Shown here: in pieces, positions 27,201 through 34,114 of the stretch
How positions within the stretch are numbered: position 1 is the stretch's first letter
Layout of the letters: every line of letters starts with the position of its first letter
NCBI GenBank assembly: GCA_039970095.1
Contig: JBDVMP010000106.1
Span: 23,173-87,172 of the forward strand
Direction: 5' to 3'
Origin: JAMZMI01 sp039970095
GTDB lineage: Bacteria > Bacteroidota > Bacteroidia > Cytophagales > Cyclobacteriaceae
DNA length: 64,000 nucleotides
Notes under the pieces: generated by a model
What the model saw: only the letters and a program-made list of their open reading frames with translations
Told to the model about the DNA's origin: nothing
Databases searched by the model: none
Made by a program: the position numbers and the translations under genes

Positions 27201-28311
27201 CGCAGTTGTCCGAACTTCCATTGTCGATATCGGAAGCCTGAATCGAAACCAATCCATCTGCATCGAGTAGTACTGAAATGTCCTGAGTAATGACGGTAGG
27301 AACAGAAGTATCTTCAATGGTGATTGTTGCAGTGGTATTAGCAGTATTTCCAGATCCGTCAGTCACAGTAAGTGTTACTGTATTGGCTCCCAAATCAGTA
27401 CAGTCAAATGTGCTTTTATCCAATGAGAATAAGAGATCACCGCTAGCAGTTCTGTTGTCTGATGAGCCATTGTCCAGATCGGTTGCCGACACAGTCACAG
27501 AACCTGTTTCGTCCAGTTGAACGCTAATGTCCTGAGCTAAAGCAGTAGGAGCTACCGTATCCACAAATTCGTCGAAAAGTGATGAAATCGCAGCTGCGTC
27601 TAATAACCCTGTGTAGTATCGCAGGTTGTCGATTGCGTCAGTGTATCTGACACCATTAAGGTCTTTGTTATCTCCCAGATAAATTTGAGCGTTCGGAACG
27701 GAGTAGTGATTTCCTACATTCACTTTTTGTTTCTCCACATTGGATTTTAGCACATTGTCCACATAGATTTTGTAGCGAACTCTTGAGTACTCCGCTCCTC
27801 CACCGGCTGGGAAAGCGGACTTGTCAAGTGTAAGCGCAATGAAATGCCACTCTCCATCGGCGATATCCGTATACGTGTAGGTGTGCGGATCAGGTTGGCT
27901 GCTGGCACTTGTACCTGCTGTATAAAACTTCCCGTAAAAACTGAGGTTCCCATCGGCCAGTGTAAACTTCCAACCATAGGTAGTATAGTGATTAATGATC
28001 TCTTTGGTTGTGGCCGTGTTATCAGAAGTTTTAATCCAGAAAGCGAGGCTGTAATCATTGTCTCCAGCTCCATTGTCGGAGATCCAGCCGGGGTTATTGA
28101 GCACATCGCCGTTTAGTGATACAGCGCCGGAAGCCTGGTTTTCGATTCCGGTTATAAATGTAAGCGCTGTGCCTGTTTGGGTGAAAGGAGTGGCATTAAC
28201 AGCGTTTTCCAGAGACCCTCCTGTGAAGGTGTACTCAGAAGTAGCTGTTTGGGCAAAACATAAGCCCAAACTCAACGTCGTGATAAAGAAGAATGTAAAG
28301 AGTTTTTTCAT
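24217..28311 (-). CDS. Giant type IX secretion cargo: LamG-like domain, ten HYR-like repeats, MBG-like domains, sorting signal
   Basis: This 1364-aa protein has a signal peptide ending LCFAQ. Residues about 22-250 form a LamG/concanavalin-like domain (NDYSLAFWIKTSDN, then DGEWHFIALTLD). Ten repeats of ~80 residues follow, each built as QDISVxLDxxG, DNGSSDNC, FxCxxLGxNTVTLTVTDxSGN. An Ig-like segment, an MBG-type domain (NNQEITYGDAIPDLTGSITG) and a similar module come next. The tail (EVYPNPTSDFVLVQ, ending GIYMILSGNMSERLIKR) is a type IX secretion/sorting signal. It is a probable surface adhesin or carbohydrate binder. Its divergent-looking LytTR/kinase neighbours share an upstream direct-repeat site with it, so it is probably their target. 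Confidence 0.92.
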   Translation of the reverse strand: MKKLFTFFFITTLSLGLCFAQTATSEYTFTGGSLENAVNATPFTQTGTALTFITGIENQASGAVSLNGDVLNNPGWISDNGAGDNDYSLAFWIKTSDNTATTKEIINHYTTYGWKFTLADGNLSFYGKFYTAGTSASSQPDPHTYTYTDIADGEWHFIALTLDKSAFPAGGGAEYSRVRYKIYVDNVLKSNVEKQKVNVGNHYSVPNAQIYLGDNKDLNGVRYTDAIDNLRYYTGLLDAAAISSLFDEFVDTVAPTALAQDISVQLDETGSVTVSATDLDNGSSDNRTASGDLLFSLDKSTFDCTDLGANTVTLTVTDGSGNTANTTATITIEDTSVPTVITQDISVLLDADGLVSIQASDIDNGSSDNCAVDQMALDISDFSCADLGTNTVTLTVTDASGNESSSSATVTVEDNTSPVAIAQDISVALDADGLATVSASEVDNGSSDNCSVSTLELDITSFDCSMIGANAVSLTATDPSGNSHTTSATVTVMDNTNPIVITQDISVSLDQSGAATILASDIDNGSNDNCGIASIVADITSFDCSHIGDNNVTLTVTDNSGKSADATAIVTVTEAIAPTAITQDLTVYLDSDGVASITAEDINDGSSDNCAIDQMTLDITDFTCDNLSGNTVTLTVSDVSGNTNSATSTVTVEDQIAPTAIAQDVTVALDSDGLAIISASDIDAGSSDNCSIASTAIDVTQFDCSNIGPNTVTLTVIDASGNTSTATASVTIEDSSAPMATTQDISVTLDQSGNASITASEINDGSSDNCGIANMELDIDAFNCTHVGENTVTLTITDNHGNSSTATATVTVTETIAPVAVAQDITVSLDADGLATILASDIDNGSTDNCAIDQMTLDVTNFTCAHLGANTVTLTVSDASGNTSTATATVTVEDTSSPTVITQDITIELDASGAATITTADIDNGSLDNCAIENMSIDLSTFSCSDLGANTVTLSTSDASDNTASASATVTVVDVTDPVVATQNIDIRLDAAGQATITTSDVDNGSSDNCSLTLTLDKSAFTTSDLGQNTVSLTGTDPSGNTASATVVVNVLPFQQAQTITFSAISDQQYGVGVVLGATASSGLTVSYTVIEGPASLTFDQASFSGVGVVTIEATQNGNDSFLPAEAVRQTFTVTPAVLTATANNQEITYGDAIPDLTGSITGFVNGEDASVLISAPVGSTTATASSDVGAYPITVSGGSADNYTFNYVDGTLTIVKASATIALSDLEQEVDGTAKTPTIVTTPADLSVTITYNGETAAPTSVGIYQVEVTIDDVNYEGSASGVFELIEPVLSNIQDIAFEVYPNPTSDFVLVQAPQSEPIYILDLEGRTVLKSMTNRKIDVTSLSPGIYMILSGNMSERLIKR

Positions 28312-28338
28312 CGGTCATAGATTTTGATTGTAATGCTT

Positions 28339-28346
28339 CAAAACTA
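28339..28346 (-). promoter_or_regulatory. -7 element of the giant secreted-protein gene
   Basis: On the minus strand TAGTTTTG matches TAnnTTTG, 27 bases before the ATG. No good -33 TTG is present; instead a LytTR-type direct repeat lies 26 bases upstream, as expected of an activated promoter. Confidence 0.55.
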
Positions 28347-28372
28347 TGATCGGAGGGAGGCTATTTACTTGG

Positions 28373-28402
28373 TCAGTTGCTGAAACGCCGCTTTCAGTTT
28401 CT
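28373..28402 (-). promoter_or_regulatory. Candidate LytTR-binding direct repeat upstream of the giant secreted-protein gene
   Basis: Read on the plus strand, TCAGTTGCT (28373-28381) and TCAGTTTCT (28394-28402) are direct repeats separated by exactly 12 bases. LytTR regulators bind pairs of [TA][AC][CA]GTTN[AG][TG] separated by 12-13 bp; each half here matches 8 of 9 positions. The site overlaps the stop codon of the response-regulator gene. A near-identical site lies at 31204-31233. Confidence 0.62.
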
Positions 28403-29147
28403 AAAGGGTTTGCATGAGCCCAACGAACTCCTCGGTTTTTTCTTTTGATAAAGAAACAGACTTCTCATTGTCCATCACAATGTAGCCTCCATCTGCTTTT
28501 ACGTACTTTTTGATGTGCTGCAGGTTGATCAGGAATGAACGGTGAGGTCTGTAAAACTGGGTCACTTTTTCGAGTAAATCAACGAAGTACTTGAGCGGTT
28601 TGCTGATCAGATAGTTGGTGGAGGTAGTATCTATTTTGGTGTACATGCCATCTGCTTCCATCACGACTATATCATCGAATGGGACAAACTCTACACCATC
28701 ACTTACCGGGAGACCAATTTTTTTGAAAGAGGAAGACTGGAACACGTTCTTAAGTTCTTCGATCTGCTTTGTGATCTTAGACTTACCGAGAAAAGAAGAA
28801 GCTTTTTGTACCACTTCTTTCACTTTACTGGCTCTTACAGGCTTTAAGATATAGTCGAGGGCTGCCAGTTGGATAGCCTGGATGGCATATTCACTGTAGG
28901 CAGTGGTAAAAACTATTTCAAAGTTGAAATCATCACGATCAATGAAATCGAGAATTTCCAGTCCCGTATGGCCGGGCATTTCGATATCCAAAAATACGAT
29001 ATCCGGTTTCTGTTTTTTGATGGTCTCCACACCGTCGAGCAGATTTCCAGCCTCTTGAATGTCTGTAATATTTTTGCAGTTTTCCTCGATCAATATTTTG
29101 AGGAGGTTTCTGGCTTTCGCTTCGTCATCTATGATGGTTACTTTCAT
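28401..29147 (-). CDS. LytTR-family response regulator
   Basis: This 248-aa protein has a receiver domain at residues 1-120 (acidic IIDDEAK, phospho-acceptor Asp54 in VFLDIEMPG, and KPVRASKV with the conserved Lys). The C-terminal LytTR DNA-binding domain spans about 145-245 (FVPFDDIVVMEADGMYTKID, FYRPHRSFLINLQHI). Its start overlaps the end of the kinase gene by four bases, so the two form one two-component system. Two matching LytTR-type direct repeats suggest it controls the giant secreted protein and its own operon (inference). Confidence 0.95.
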   Translation of the reverse strand: MKVTIIDDEAKARNLLKILIEENCKNITDIQEAGNLLDGVETIKKQKPDIVFLDIEMPGHTGLEILDFIDRDDFNFEIVFTTAYSEYAIQAIQLAALDYILKPVRASKVKEVVQKASSFLGKSKITKQIEELKNVFQSSSFKKIGLPVSDGVEFVPFDDIVVMEADGMYTKIDTTSTNYLISKPLKYFVDLLEKVTQFYRPHRSFLINLQHIKKYVKADGGYIVMDNEKSVSLSKEKTEEFVGLMQTL

Positions 29148-31126
29148 TTTTTTATACTAGGTATGGTGATGATTACGCATGTGCCGCTCGGTCCATTTTC
29201 GTCCGTTAGGTCTTCTGTTTCCACTCCGATTTTTTTACTGGTGGTTTGATTGAAAAGCTCCAGACGGGAAGCATTTGCTTCGGTGGCAAAGGATTTGTAT
29301 TTGGATGGGCTGTGCTGTTTTAGTTCTGAAGCCTTGGCTCGACCAACTCCATTGTCGGTAATGGTGCAGATAACCGTTTCTTCGTCCGATGATCGAAAAT
29401 TAACACTGAGTTTTTTGTCTCCCTTTTTTGAAAAAAGCCCGTGCTTGATGGCATTTTCTACATACGGCTGTATGATCATAGTAGGGATTTTGATCGCCTC
29501 AGTATTGAGTTGTGTTTCGTAATTCACTTCAAAGCTCATTGATTCGCCAAACCGTAATTTCTCAAGTTCCAGGTATTGACTGATGCTTTCTATCTCATCG
29601 GTCAAAGGAATGTGACCAAGGCTACTGTAGTGAAGGTAGCCGCGGATCAGATCGGCGAACATGGCCAGATAGTCACTGGCCAAATCCTTTTGGTTAAGTA
29701 CAATGAACTCCTGAATGGAGTTGAGCACATTGAAGATGAAATGCGGGTTCATCTGTGCTTTTAATGCTTTCAGTTCGCTATCGCGGTATTGCTTTTCTAG
29801 TGCGAGTCTGCGCTGTGATTCTCGTAGCTGCAAGGCAACCATTTCAGCTTTTTTGGCTTGTTTCAGTTTGGAAAAATAGAAGATGGCTGAGATCACTATC
29901 AACAAGGCCACAACCACTGAGGCGATAAATAGAATAAGATTTTGACGACTTTTGGTCTCGGCTAGCAGTGCTCTTTCCTCTGCAAGGTTTCGCTGATTGG
30001 TGATTTTTTCCGTTTCGTATTTGGTCTCTAACTCAGCGAGTTGCTCATGCTTTTCGATGTTGAAAAGACTGTCTTTTAGGTTTATGTGTTTTTGATAGTT
30101 GATTATGGCATGTCTGTAATCACTTGTCAGGGAGTCAACTAAAAACATTTTGTGATAGTAGTCAATGATATTTTTCTGTTCACTGACAGAAGGTAAAATC
30201 CCAAGTGCTTTTTCGATATAGATAGTTGCCTGTCTGGGCTTGTTCATCATCAGATAACAAACTGAAATCGAGGAGCAGGCATTGAGCATAGAGCCGGGGT
30301 TTCCCTCATTGTTTTCTGAATAGGAAATGATGTCTTTGTAGTAACCTGCTGCCTGATCAAATTTTTTCAATTCATACAATGAGTTTGCCAGGTTCATTTT
30401 TATTTCATTTTTACTTAAGTCGTCTTCCAGGTTTTCCGCTAAAACCAGTGCGCTGTTGTGGTAGTGAATTGCACTATCGGGTTTGTTCATTTGAGAGAAC
30501 CAAGCTCCAAGCCTGCTATAACCATTCATAAGTTGGCGGTCAGCACCCGATTTTCGATAGTAGGTATTGCTCTCTTTGATAAAAACATAAGCCTTTTCCA
30601 GGTCTCCAGTTTTCATGTAGATATAGGAAATGTTGGCTTTTGTTCTATTAATACTTTTATGCGCTTGCGTCTTTTCGAAGTATTTCAACGCGACCAAATA
30701 ATACTCCAACGCCTTATTGAGATCTCCTTTACTTTCCACCACATTGGCCAGGCCAAAATAGGTTTGGTGCTTAACCGAATCTAGATGATACGCTTCGCAA
30801 GCTCTTAATGCTTCAAGTAAGCTCTTTTCGGCAGAATCAAAATCTCCCCATATGGCATAAGTCATTCCTATGAAATTGAGCGAATTAACTTCTAACTCTT
30901 TTTCGTTAGCTTTTTGAGATTTGCGAGTTGCCATGTCGAAATAGTGAATAGCAGAATCCTTGTTTTCCCTGGCATAGGTACGAGCAATGGTATTTAGAAG
31001 GACAGCCTGTGTGCTGTCATTTTGTGATGCATTTAGTTTTTCAAACAGATCTTTTCTATCAGGGGGTTGCCCCCAGCACAGTGCAAGGTGTAAAAATGTT
31101 ATTCCAAAAACCAAAGGACACTTCAT
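29144..31126 (-). CDS. LytS/YehU-type sensor histidine kinase with N-terminal TPR repeats
   Basis: I chose the ATG at 31126 because it starts a signal-like segment (MKCPLVFGITFLHLALCWGQ); an in-frame ATG 45 bases upstream would spoil it. The ~660-aa product has about seven TPR-like repeats in the periplasm (up to about residue 390) and a membrane helix (LILFIASVVVALLIVISAIF). A short coiled coil follows, then a His_kinase domain with the phosphorylated His in LKAQMNPHFIFNVLNSIQEF and an ATPase domain (IIQPYVENAIKHGL, DNGVGR). It phosphorylates the LytTR regulator encoded directly downstream with a 4-bp overlap. The signal sensed is unknown. Confidence 0.93.
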   Translation of the reverse strand: MKCPLVFGITFLHLALCWGQPPDRKDLFEKLNASQNDSTQAVLLNTIARTYARENKDSAIHYFDMATRKSQKANEKELEVNSLNFIGMTYAIWGDFDSAEKSLLEALRACEAYHLDSVKHQTYFGLANVVESKGDLNKALEYYLVALKYFEKTQAHKSINRTKANISYIYMKTGDLEKAYVFIKESNTYYRKSGADRQLMNGYSRLGAWFSQMNKPDSAIHYHNSALVLAENLEDDLSKNEIKMNLANSLYELKKFDQAAGYYKDIISYSENNEGNPGSMLNACSSISVCYLMMNKPRQATIYIEKALGILPSVSEQKNIIDYYHKMFLVDSLTSDYRHAIINYQKHINLKDSLFNIEKHEQLAELETKYETEKITNQRNLAEERALLAETKSRQNLILFIASVVVALLIVISAIFYFSKLKQAKKAEMVALQLRESQRRLALEKQYRDSELKALKAQMNPHFIFNVLNSIQEFIVLNQKDLASDYLAMFADLIRGYLHYSSLGHIPLTDEIESISQYLELEKLRFGESMSFEVNYETQLNTEAIKIPTMIIQPYVENAIKHGLFSKKGDKKLSVNFRSSDEETVICTITDNGVGRAKASELKQHSPSKYKSFATEANASRLELFNQTTSKKIGVETEDLTDENGPSGTCVIITIPSIKK

Positions 31127-31203
31127 AGGTGATAGGTGTTGAACAGGTTTAAAGAAAACAAGAATATACAACCTAAGAAATATTAATTGCTGAATCCTTG
31201 TTT

Positions 31204-31233
31204 TCAGTTGCTGAAAACACCGATGGCGTTTCT
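31204..31233 (-). promoter_or_regulatory. Candidate LytTR-binding direct repeat upstream of the kinase-regulator operon
   Basis: TCAGTTGCT (31204-31212) and GGCGTTTCT (31225-31233) are separated by 12 bases and lie about 78 bases before the kinase ATG. A TAGGTTGT at 31169-31176 (minus strand) sits at almost the same distance from the site as the -7 box does in the giant-gene promoter (27 against 26 bases). The left half is also part of a perfect palindrome, GTTTTCAG-TTG-CTGAAAAC (31200-31218). Confidence 0.58.
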
Positions 31234-31371
31234 AGTCAAAGGGATGTGGAATTGGAAATTTGGGGCCAGTGCCGAGGTAGACTTGAAAGACTGGAGGGAA
31301 TTTTTCTGTGTAGGGAGATTTATTGGATGAAATAAATTCTATCCAAAGGAATAGGCTGGTTTAGCAGAGCC

Positions 31372-31461
31372 TTACATGGCGAAGTAGCCGTAGATCATCA
31401 TAGCTAATGATAACGCAACCATCACAATGGTGAATTTTGTATTTGAGCTTATGCTGTTCAT
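31372..31461 (-). CDS. Small 29-aa single-span membrane peptide
   Basis: The minus strand encodes MNSISSNTKFTIVMVALSLA followed by MMIYGYFAM and a stop. It has a short polar N-terminus with one Lys and then a ~19-residue hydrophobic helix, the profile of a small inner-membrane peptide. The upstream GAAGA could act as a ribosome site, and a hairpin lies in the would-be leader (31486-31512). It is too short for statistical support, and conservation in relatives would decide. It could belong to the family of tiny membrane proteins common in Bacteroidota intergenic regions. Confidence 0.5.
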   Translation of the reverse strand: MNSISSNTKFTIVMVALSLAMMIYGYFAM

Positions 31462-31485
31462 GATATCTTCAAGTCTAAGATAAAG

Positions 31486-31512
31486 ATCAGCCGGGCCGAT
31501 TGCCCGACTGAT
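31486..31512. repeat. GC-rich hairpin upstream of the small membrane-peptide gene
   Basis: ATCAG-c-CGGGC (31486-31496) pairs with GCCCG-a-CTGAT (31502-31512) around a five-base loop. It has no T tract on either side. It could be a leader structure or operator. Confidence 0.45.
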
Positions 31513-31658
31513 TCAATTGCAGTGTCTTAAATACCGCCGTGATTAGGACACAACTTATCGATCTAAAAACCGTAAATCTCTCATTGATTTTGTGATCTGT
31601 GTATAAGACGGTAACGCTCAAATAAACCCTACCTAGACTTCAATAAAAATATATTCTC

Positions 31659-32096
31659 ATGAATATCACCACCATTGACAAGTCAGAATACTCAACTGTT
31701 GTGGACATATGGGAAGCATCTGTTCGTGCTACGCATCACTTTTTGCCTGAGGCGGACATTCAGTATTTCAGACCGCTCATACTTAATGAATACCTGAGTG
31801 CTGTGGAGTTGAGGTGTGCCAGAGATGAAAAAGGCACCATCGTGGGCTTTCTTGGTGTGGCTGAAAGCAATATAGAAATGCTCTTTCTTCACCCTGATAG
31901 TTTTGGTAAAGGTGTAGGTAAGCTATTGCTCAACTACGCCTTGAATGAATTCAACTGCAAGAATGTGGATGTGAATGAAGACAATCAAAATGCGGTTGCA
32001 TTTTATAAGCATATGGGCTTTGAGGTGGTGAGTAGGTCAGAGACCGATCCTTTGGGCAAGCCTTACCCCATTCTGCATATGGAGTTAAGGGGCTGA
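31659..32096 (+). CDS. GNAT-family N-acetyltransferase
   Basis: This 145-aa protein is a complete GNAT domain. The acetyl-CoA-binding motif A is visible as MLFLHPDSFGKGVGKLLLNY (about residues 74-93). NVDVNEDNQNAVAFYKHMGF follows, ending the domain in the usual strand 5-helix 4-strand 6 order. It transfers an acetyl group from acetyl-CoA to an amine; similar small proteins are often labelled YafP/ElaA-like or putative, and no substrate can be read. It is convergent with and directly abuts the transglycosylase gene. Confidence 0.9.
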   Translation: MNITTIDKSEYSTVVDIWEASVRATHHFLPEADIQYFRPLILNEYLSAVELRCARDEKGTIVGFLGVAESNIEMLFLHPDSFGKGVGKLLLNYALNEFNCKNVDVNEDNQNAVAFYKHMGFEVVSRSETDPLGKPYPILHMELRG

Positions 32097-33071
32097 TCAG
32101 TTGGACTGATCCATTTTTTCCTTAATCGCCTCAGCAAGCTGATAAACCGCCAGCGCATAGAGAGGGCTGTGGTTGTATCTCGTGATCACATAAAAGTTGT
32201 TGAGGGTAAACCAATACTCACTTCCGCCATCTTCCAGTTCAAACTCCAGCAACGAAACATTGTCACTGATTTCTTTGCCATCTGCGGTAGTGTAGCCCAG
32301 ACTTTTGTAGGTTTCATACGTCTGTTTTGGTTTGGTCGATTGTGGCTTCAGTGTTTGAGCATTTGTGGCTTTGTGCCCTGGAAATGCGATAGGTTGTCCA
32401 TCCTTCCACCTGTGAACGTCCAGATAGTTGGCTACACTGGCAATGGCATCATCCACATTCATGATGAGATCAGTGCCGCCCTCTCCATCGTAGTTTTTGG
32501 CATATGCCAAATAGCTGCTAGGCATAAATTGACTGTATCCTATCGCACCCGCATAAGAACCTTTTATGCTGTGGATGTCGAGGTTCTCTTTTTCACACAA
32601 TTCTATAAACTTTCCTAATTCAGATTTGAAAAAAGAAGATCGCTTTGGGTAGCCAAATGCAAGTGTGTAAAGAGCATCTAATACCTTATAACTTCCTTTC
32701 CGCTGGCCGAAAAATGTCTCTACCCCGATGATTGCAAGGATGATTTCCTCCGGTACACCAGATTCCTGACTTACAGCACTGAGTGTAGTTTGGTTTTCAT
32801 TCCAAAATTGAACTCCTGCCGTGATACGGTCTTCTTTCATGAAGATATTGCGGTAGCGAGTCCAGGTCATGGTCTTTTCTGCGGGCTTTTCCATTTTGTC
32901 AATGATAGACTGCTGGAATTCGGCCTGGCTCAGGATGTTCTCAATTTCAGAGAGGGGACGCTTTTGCTCGTAGGCAAAGTTTCTGGTAAAGTCCTGAACG
33001 GCTTGCTGATCTGCCTGAGAGAAGGAAAAAAAATGATTGATGAATAGAAAGCCTAGTAGGACGTATCTCAT
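32097..33071 (-). CDS. Lytic murein transglycosylase, MltB/SLT_2 type
   Basis: I chose the ATG at 33071 because it opens a clean signal peptide (MRYVLLGFLFINHFFSFSQ); the longer frame from 33137 adds a second hydrophobic stretch. The ~324-aa enzyme cleaves the MurNAc-GlcNAc bond of peptidoglycan with formation of 1,6-anhydro ends. The catalytic Glu lies in AIIGVETFFGQRKG, and SYAGAIGYSQFMPSSYLAYA is the typical MltB motif. It is exported to the periplasm but carries no lipobox, so it is soluble. It is a single gene, convergent with the GNAT gene. Confidence 0.92.
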   Translation of the reverse strand: MRYVLLGFLFINHFFSFSQADQQAVQDFTRNFAYEQKRPLSEIENILSQAEFQQSIIDKMEKPAEKTMTWTRYRNIFMKEDRITAGVQFWNENQTTLSAVSQESGVPEEIILAIIGVETFFGQRKGSYKVLDALYTLAFGYPKRSSFFKSELGKFIELCEKENLDIHSIKGSYAGAIGYSQFMPSSYLAYAKNYDGEGGTDLIMNVDDAIASVANYLDVHRWKDGQPIAFPGHKATNAQTLKPQSTKPKQTYETYKSLGYTTADGKEISDNVSLLEFELEDGGSEYWFTLNNFYVITRYNHSPLYALAVYQLAEAIKEKMDQSN

Positions 33072-33161
33072 GAAATGGAAAATGTTTGTGTCAATGGTGA
33101 AACTAAGAAGCAAAAATGCAGCCGTAATTTGGATCAACCCTTCGCTTTGTGAAAAAGTTAC

Positions 33162-34046
33162 TTATGAAAGTTTCACTGATGTCATACTCAGCGAACCAGC
33201 CAGCAGTTTATCGTTGAAGAGCTCCAGACAATCCGCTTTGTCCTGCAACCCCAGGCTGTAGATCAGAGGCAGGAAGTGATCGGGCGTAGGTACTGCCAAC
33301 TGGATGGCCTGACCTTGATTGCGATAGTCTAGAAGCGGCTGATAGTTGCCGTCAAGTATCCACTGATTTGTTTTTTCATGCGCTTCTATCGCCCAGTCAT
33401 ATCCATAATCCACCTTATTGAAGTTTTTAAAATCCACCAGACTTAGGTTATGCAAAATATTTCCGCTTCCAATGATCAGCACTCCCTTGTGTCTCAGGGA
33501 TTTTAGCTGTTTGGCCAACTCATAATGCCATTCGGGAGCCTTGGTAAAATCAATACTGAGCTGGATGACCGGCACATCAGCGTGTGGGTAAAGGTGCTTG
33601 ATTACGCTCCAGGCTCCATGGTCCAGCCCCCACTTTTCATCAAGCTCAACCATTACCGGGTTCAGTAATTTTTTCGTTTCTACCGCCAACTCAGGGTGGC
33701 CAGGTGCGGGGTATTGAACCTGAAATAGCTCCTGAGGAAACCCACCAAAATCGTGAATAGTTGGAGGCATCTGCATGGCGGTGACTTTGGTTCCGCGCGT
33801 GTACCAATGCGCCGAAATACAAAGGATGGCATTTGGCTTGGACAGTGTCCTGGCCACATTTCTAAAACCTGCTACAAATTCGTTTTCTTCTATGGCGTTC
33901 ATCGGGTTGCCGTGCCCAAGAAAAAGTACCGGCATTTTTTCCGAATTGGAAAATGATGAAGCTGCCTTGCTCAAGTCGCTAAGTGATTCCATACTGAATG
34001 CAAAAGGTGTAAGGCCTAAGAGTTTTAAAAAATGCTTTCGCTCCAT
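33162..34046 (-). CDS. LigB-type extradiol dioxygenase (4,5-DOPA dioxygenase/YgiD-like)
   Basis: This 294-aa protein has the family's metal-site motifs: LFLGHGNPMNAI (first His), ISAHWYTRGTKV and DHGAWSVIKHLYPHADVPV, then GSGNILHNLS. It would open catechol rings with Fe(II) or Zn(II); YgiD homologues act on DOPA in vitro. An N-terminal extension of about 37 residues (starting MERKHFLKLLGL) looks like a weak export leader without a twin-arginine pair. It has its own -7 element (34084-34091), so it need not belong to the upstream MG2 operon, which ends 68 bp before it. Confidence 0.9.
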   Translation of the reverse strand: MERKHFLKLLGLTPFAFSMESLSDLSKAASSFSNSEKMPVLFLGHGNPMNAIEENEFVAGFRNVARTLSKPNAILCISAHWYTRGTKVTAMQMPPTIHDFGGFPQELFQVQYPAPGHPELAVETKKLLNPVMVELDEKWGLDHGAWSVIKHLYPHADVPVIQLSIDFTKAPEWHYELAKQLKSLRHKGVLIIGSGNILHNLSLVDFKNFNKVDYGYDWAIEAHEKTNQWILDGNYQPLLDYRNQGQAIQLAVPTPDHFLPLIYSLGLQDKADCLELFNDKLLAGSLSMTSVKLS

Positions 34047-34083
34047 CCTAAACTGAAGTTACGATTGGTTGGTTCGCCATGAA

Positions 34084-34091
34084 CAAATTTA
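34084..34091 (-). promoter_or_regulatory. -7 element of the dioxygenase gene
   Basis: TAAATTTG on the minus strand matches TAnnTTTG, 37 bases before the ATG. No TTG was seen at the right upstream spacing. Confidence 0.45.
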
Positions 34092-34114
34092 ACCAAACAG
34101 GGGCTTAGTTGTTC

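Noticed and set aside
25190..27520. Long plus-strand frames opposite the giant secreted-protein gene
   Set aside because: They are Ser/Val-rich antisense readings of the ten repeats, kept open by codon bias and without starts or ribosome sites of note.
24900..27600. Regularly spaced repeats that could look like a CRISPR array
   Set aside because: The period (~240 bases) is that of 80-residue protein repeats in one long gene, with variable sequence and no spacer structure.
31127..31171. Upstream start for the kinase gene
   Set aside because: The extra 15 residues precede a complete signal peptide that begins at the ATG of 31126.
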